A program made the position numbers and the translations under genes. DNA of 64,000 bases from Cytophagales bacterium (lineage in GTDB: Bacteria > Bacteroidota > Bacteroidia > Cytophagales > Bernardetiaceae), in the NCBI GenBank assembly GCA_004293815.1, contig RDZD01000014.1:60179-124178 (forward strand). Reading direction: 5' to 3'. The notes beneath the pieces were generated by a model. It saw only the letters and a list, made by a program, of their open reading frames with translations. It did no database searches and was not told the DNA's origin. Of the stretch, positions 62,567 through 64,000 are shown piece by piece. Each line of letters opens with the position of its first letter. Within the stretch, counting starts at the first letter, position 1.

Positions 62567-64000
62567 ATGAAAGCTTTAGGATTTTTAATTTTAGCACTGC
62601 TCTCTCATGCGGCTTTGGCACAGAAAACACAGCTCATTGCTTACAAAGCAAAGAATGACAACTGCCAAAAGGTAAATTTGATTTTGTTTTATAGGTATGA
62701 TAATCAGTATGAAATTATTGATTACGAAGTCCTGACAAATAAGAATAAAGAGGGTGTTTTTGTCAAAGAGTTAAAAATATCAGAGAATTTGCTTGCTTTA
62801 GGGATTGGTTTCACAGAACTTATTCCACACATGAATGAAGAAGGTTCCATACAGCAAATAGGCAACGTTTTTATGACTTCCAAATATCAGGATTCGTCCA
62901 CCGTCATAAAAATATTAGGTCAGACAGGACAACAAAAATCAGGACATCTTCAGTATTTTTGTACGGAGGACGATTATTTACAGCAATTAAAAAGCAACCC
63001 TTCCTCCAAACTAGCTCACGGATATTTTTTTAGATGCTTATTTTTCAAAGATATGCTTGAGAAGTCAGAAAATTTGATGCCTTTGTTTAATAAATACGGC
63101 AGAGCTTTGATTCCAGAACTGGAAAAAGATAAAAGTATGGAAGCTCAGTATTCCTTGGGAGTACTCTATGGCCTTGCGGGCGAGACTGAAAAGATGAAAG
63201 CTATAATTGATAAGTTTGAAGTAGAAAGCCCAACATCTTATCTACTTGATCATTTGGAGAACGTTTATAGAAACCTTAAAGAAAATATTAATAAAAATGT
63301 TGATGGTAATCATGAAGCATACCTTAAAAAATGCCGAAAATATCCTCTTTTACCTACAAACGATTTTGCAAAGGAGTCTCCAGCTTTGTCTTACCATTAT
63401 GGCATCAGCTTGGACAGCGCGCTCAAAACCCATGAGTATTATTACAATTTAGCCGAAGTTCATACCTGGAGGCGGTACTACAAAAAAACACAGCTTTATT
63501 TTGAATATAAACAACTAGACTCTGCCTATTATCGCCACAAAGAGCTGCTCAAAAACTACTATGCAGGGAAGATGGAAAGTTTTCATACCTTTGACTGGGC
63601 ATTCTCCATTTCTGAAGTCAGTGATTATGAATATGCAAGAGGAAACTTTGTAGAGGCTCTCAAGTTTATCAATCCAGCGTATTTTCATTACATTGCCAAT
63701 TACCACCAACTTGGCTTTATAGCATCTAATGTAAATCCTTACGCACACACGAAAGCCCACGCCCACCTCGCGCTCAACCAGCCCGACTCTGCCCTCAAGG
63801 TATACACCGAGCTGGTCAAGCTCACCAGATTGGATAGCCTTTTCGAGAAAATTGAGTCCACTTACATCGGCATTCATGGCAGCAAGGAGGGCTACCAAGA
63901 CTATTTGGTACAAAATGGCATAGATAAATTTGTTGTAGAAACCAAATACGCGCCCGAAGCGGTTTTTAAGCTTTATGGCAGCGATAAGGAAGTGAGTCTG
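62567..64000 (+). CDS. exported protein, 3' end outside window
   Basis: An open frame of 478 codons that runs off the right edge; I translated it directly. ATG 62567 begins a clean signal peptide (MKALGFLILALLSHAALAQ). The mature part is helical, with a possible TPR-like stretch near codons 400-425 (A-L-N-Q-P-D-S-A-L-K-V-Y). No enzyme motif is visible in the part present. Its last residues (F-K-L-Y-G-S-D-K-E-V-S-L) resemble the lead-in to a thioredoxin-like domain, but that is a guess. The base composition is like its neighbours. Confidence 0.75.
   Translation, partial: MKALGFLILALLSHAALAQKTQLIAYKAKNDNCQKVNLILFYRYDNQYEIIDYEVLTNKNKEGVFVKELKISENLLALGIGFTELIPHMNEEGSIQQIGNVFMTSKYQDSSTVIKILGQTGQQKSGHLQYFCTEDDYLQQLKSNPSSKLAHGYFFRCLFFKDMLEKSENLMPLFNKYGRALIPELEKDKSMEAQYSLGVLYGLAGETEKMKAIIDKFEVESPTSYLLDHLENVYRNLKENINKNVDGNHEAYLKKCRKYPLLPTNDFAKESPALSYHYGISLDSALKTHEYYYNLAEVHTWRRYYKKTQLYFEYKQLDSAYYRHKELLKNYYAGKMESFHTFDWAFSISEVSDYEYARGNFVEALKFINPAYFHYIANYHQLGFIASNVNPYAHTKAHAHLALNQPDSALKVYTELVKLTRLDSLFEKIESTYIGIHGSKEGYQDYLVQNGIDKFVVETKYAPEAVFKLYGSDKEVSL

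Noticed and set aside
1..64000. tRNA, rRNA, tmRNA or CRISPR array
   Set aside because: I looked for T-loop signatures and regularly spaced short repeats on both strands and found none that hold up; no profile search could be run.

Overview
The window looks like chromosome from a member of the Bacteroidota, most likely a Cytophagales-type bacterium. Four things seen in the sequence point there: C-terminal type IX secretion (T9SS) sorting domains and a PorP/SprF protein; promoters of the form TTTG-N19..21-TAnnTTTG with almost no Shine-Dalgarno sequences; Bacteroidota-specific families (TIGR03643/DUF2805, DUF4199, a bS16 with a long C-terminal tail); and low-to-moderate GC. I saw no tRNA, rRNA or CRISPR array.

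Layout. 1-2.3 kb: end of a PAP2 phosphatase, two exported hypothetical proteins and a TIGR03643 protein. 2.33-2.88 kb: a gene-free stretch with a cluster of DnaA boxes beside an AT-rich tract, a good oriC candidate. 2.9-7.0 kb: rpsP, rpsO, hutU and aroC, with very long perfect-palindrome terminators after the first three. 7.1-8.8 kb: an overlapping pair made of a helical conserved protein and an exported stand-alone CHAT (caspase-like) protein. 8.9-18.2 kb: a 3101-residue T9SS cargo (beta-propeller, PKD, 14 Ig-like modules, three lectin-like modules, sorting domain). 18.5-33.8 kb: housekeeping genes in short operons (recQ; LRR protein-prmC; pepA-pspC-ydjM-like; MBL hydrolase; rbfA; kdsC-addB-like; fbp; response regulator-TauE).

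33.8-41.4 kb is the accessory part: an AT-rich spacer with a small ORF, a 1017-residue membrane/TPR protein, an IS3-type transposase remnant, a dead M43 metalloprotease gene with a T9SS domain, a lipoprotein and an IS30 transposase remnant touching the 3' side of rsmH. 41.4-44.5 kb: rsmH, an N-terminal half transketolase and bioF. 45.1-48.0 kb: a secreted TPR-CHAT protein with an AT-rich N-terminal half. 48.4-53.2 kb: nadE, menC and a methionine-rich PhaE-like protein. 53.8-64.0 kb: an S8 protease with a T9SS domain, DUF4199 and histidine-phosphatase genes, exported hypothetical proteins, PorP/SprF, a Lys-rich lipoprotein with queE, a VWA protein and a truncated exported protein running off the right end.

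Three T9SS-type cargos (one dead), one PorP/SprF and two exported CHAT proteins show a strong investment in surface and secreted proteins. The most promising items for follow-up are the oriC candidate, the secreted CHAT protein with its overlapping partner, the methionine-rich PhaE-like protein without a PhaC neighbour, and the membrane/TPR protein with an intramembrane HExxH.
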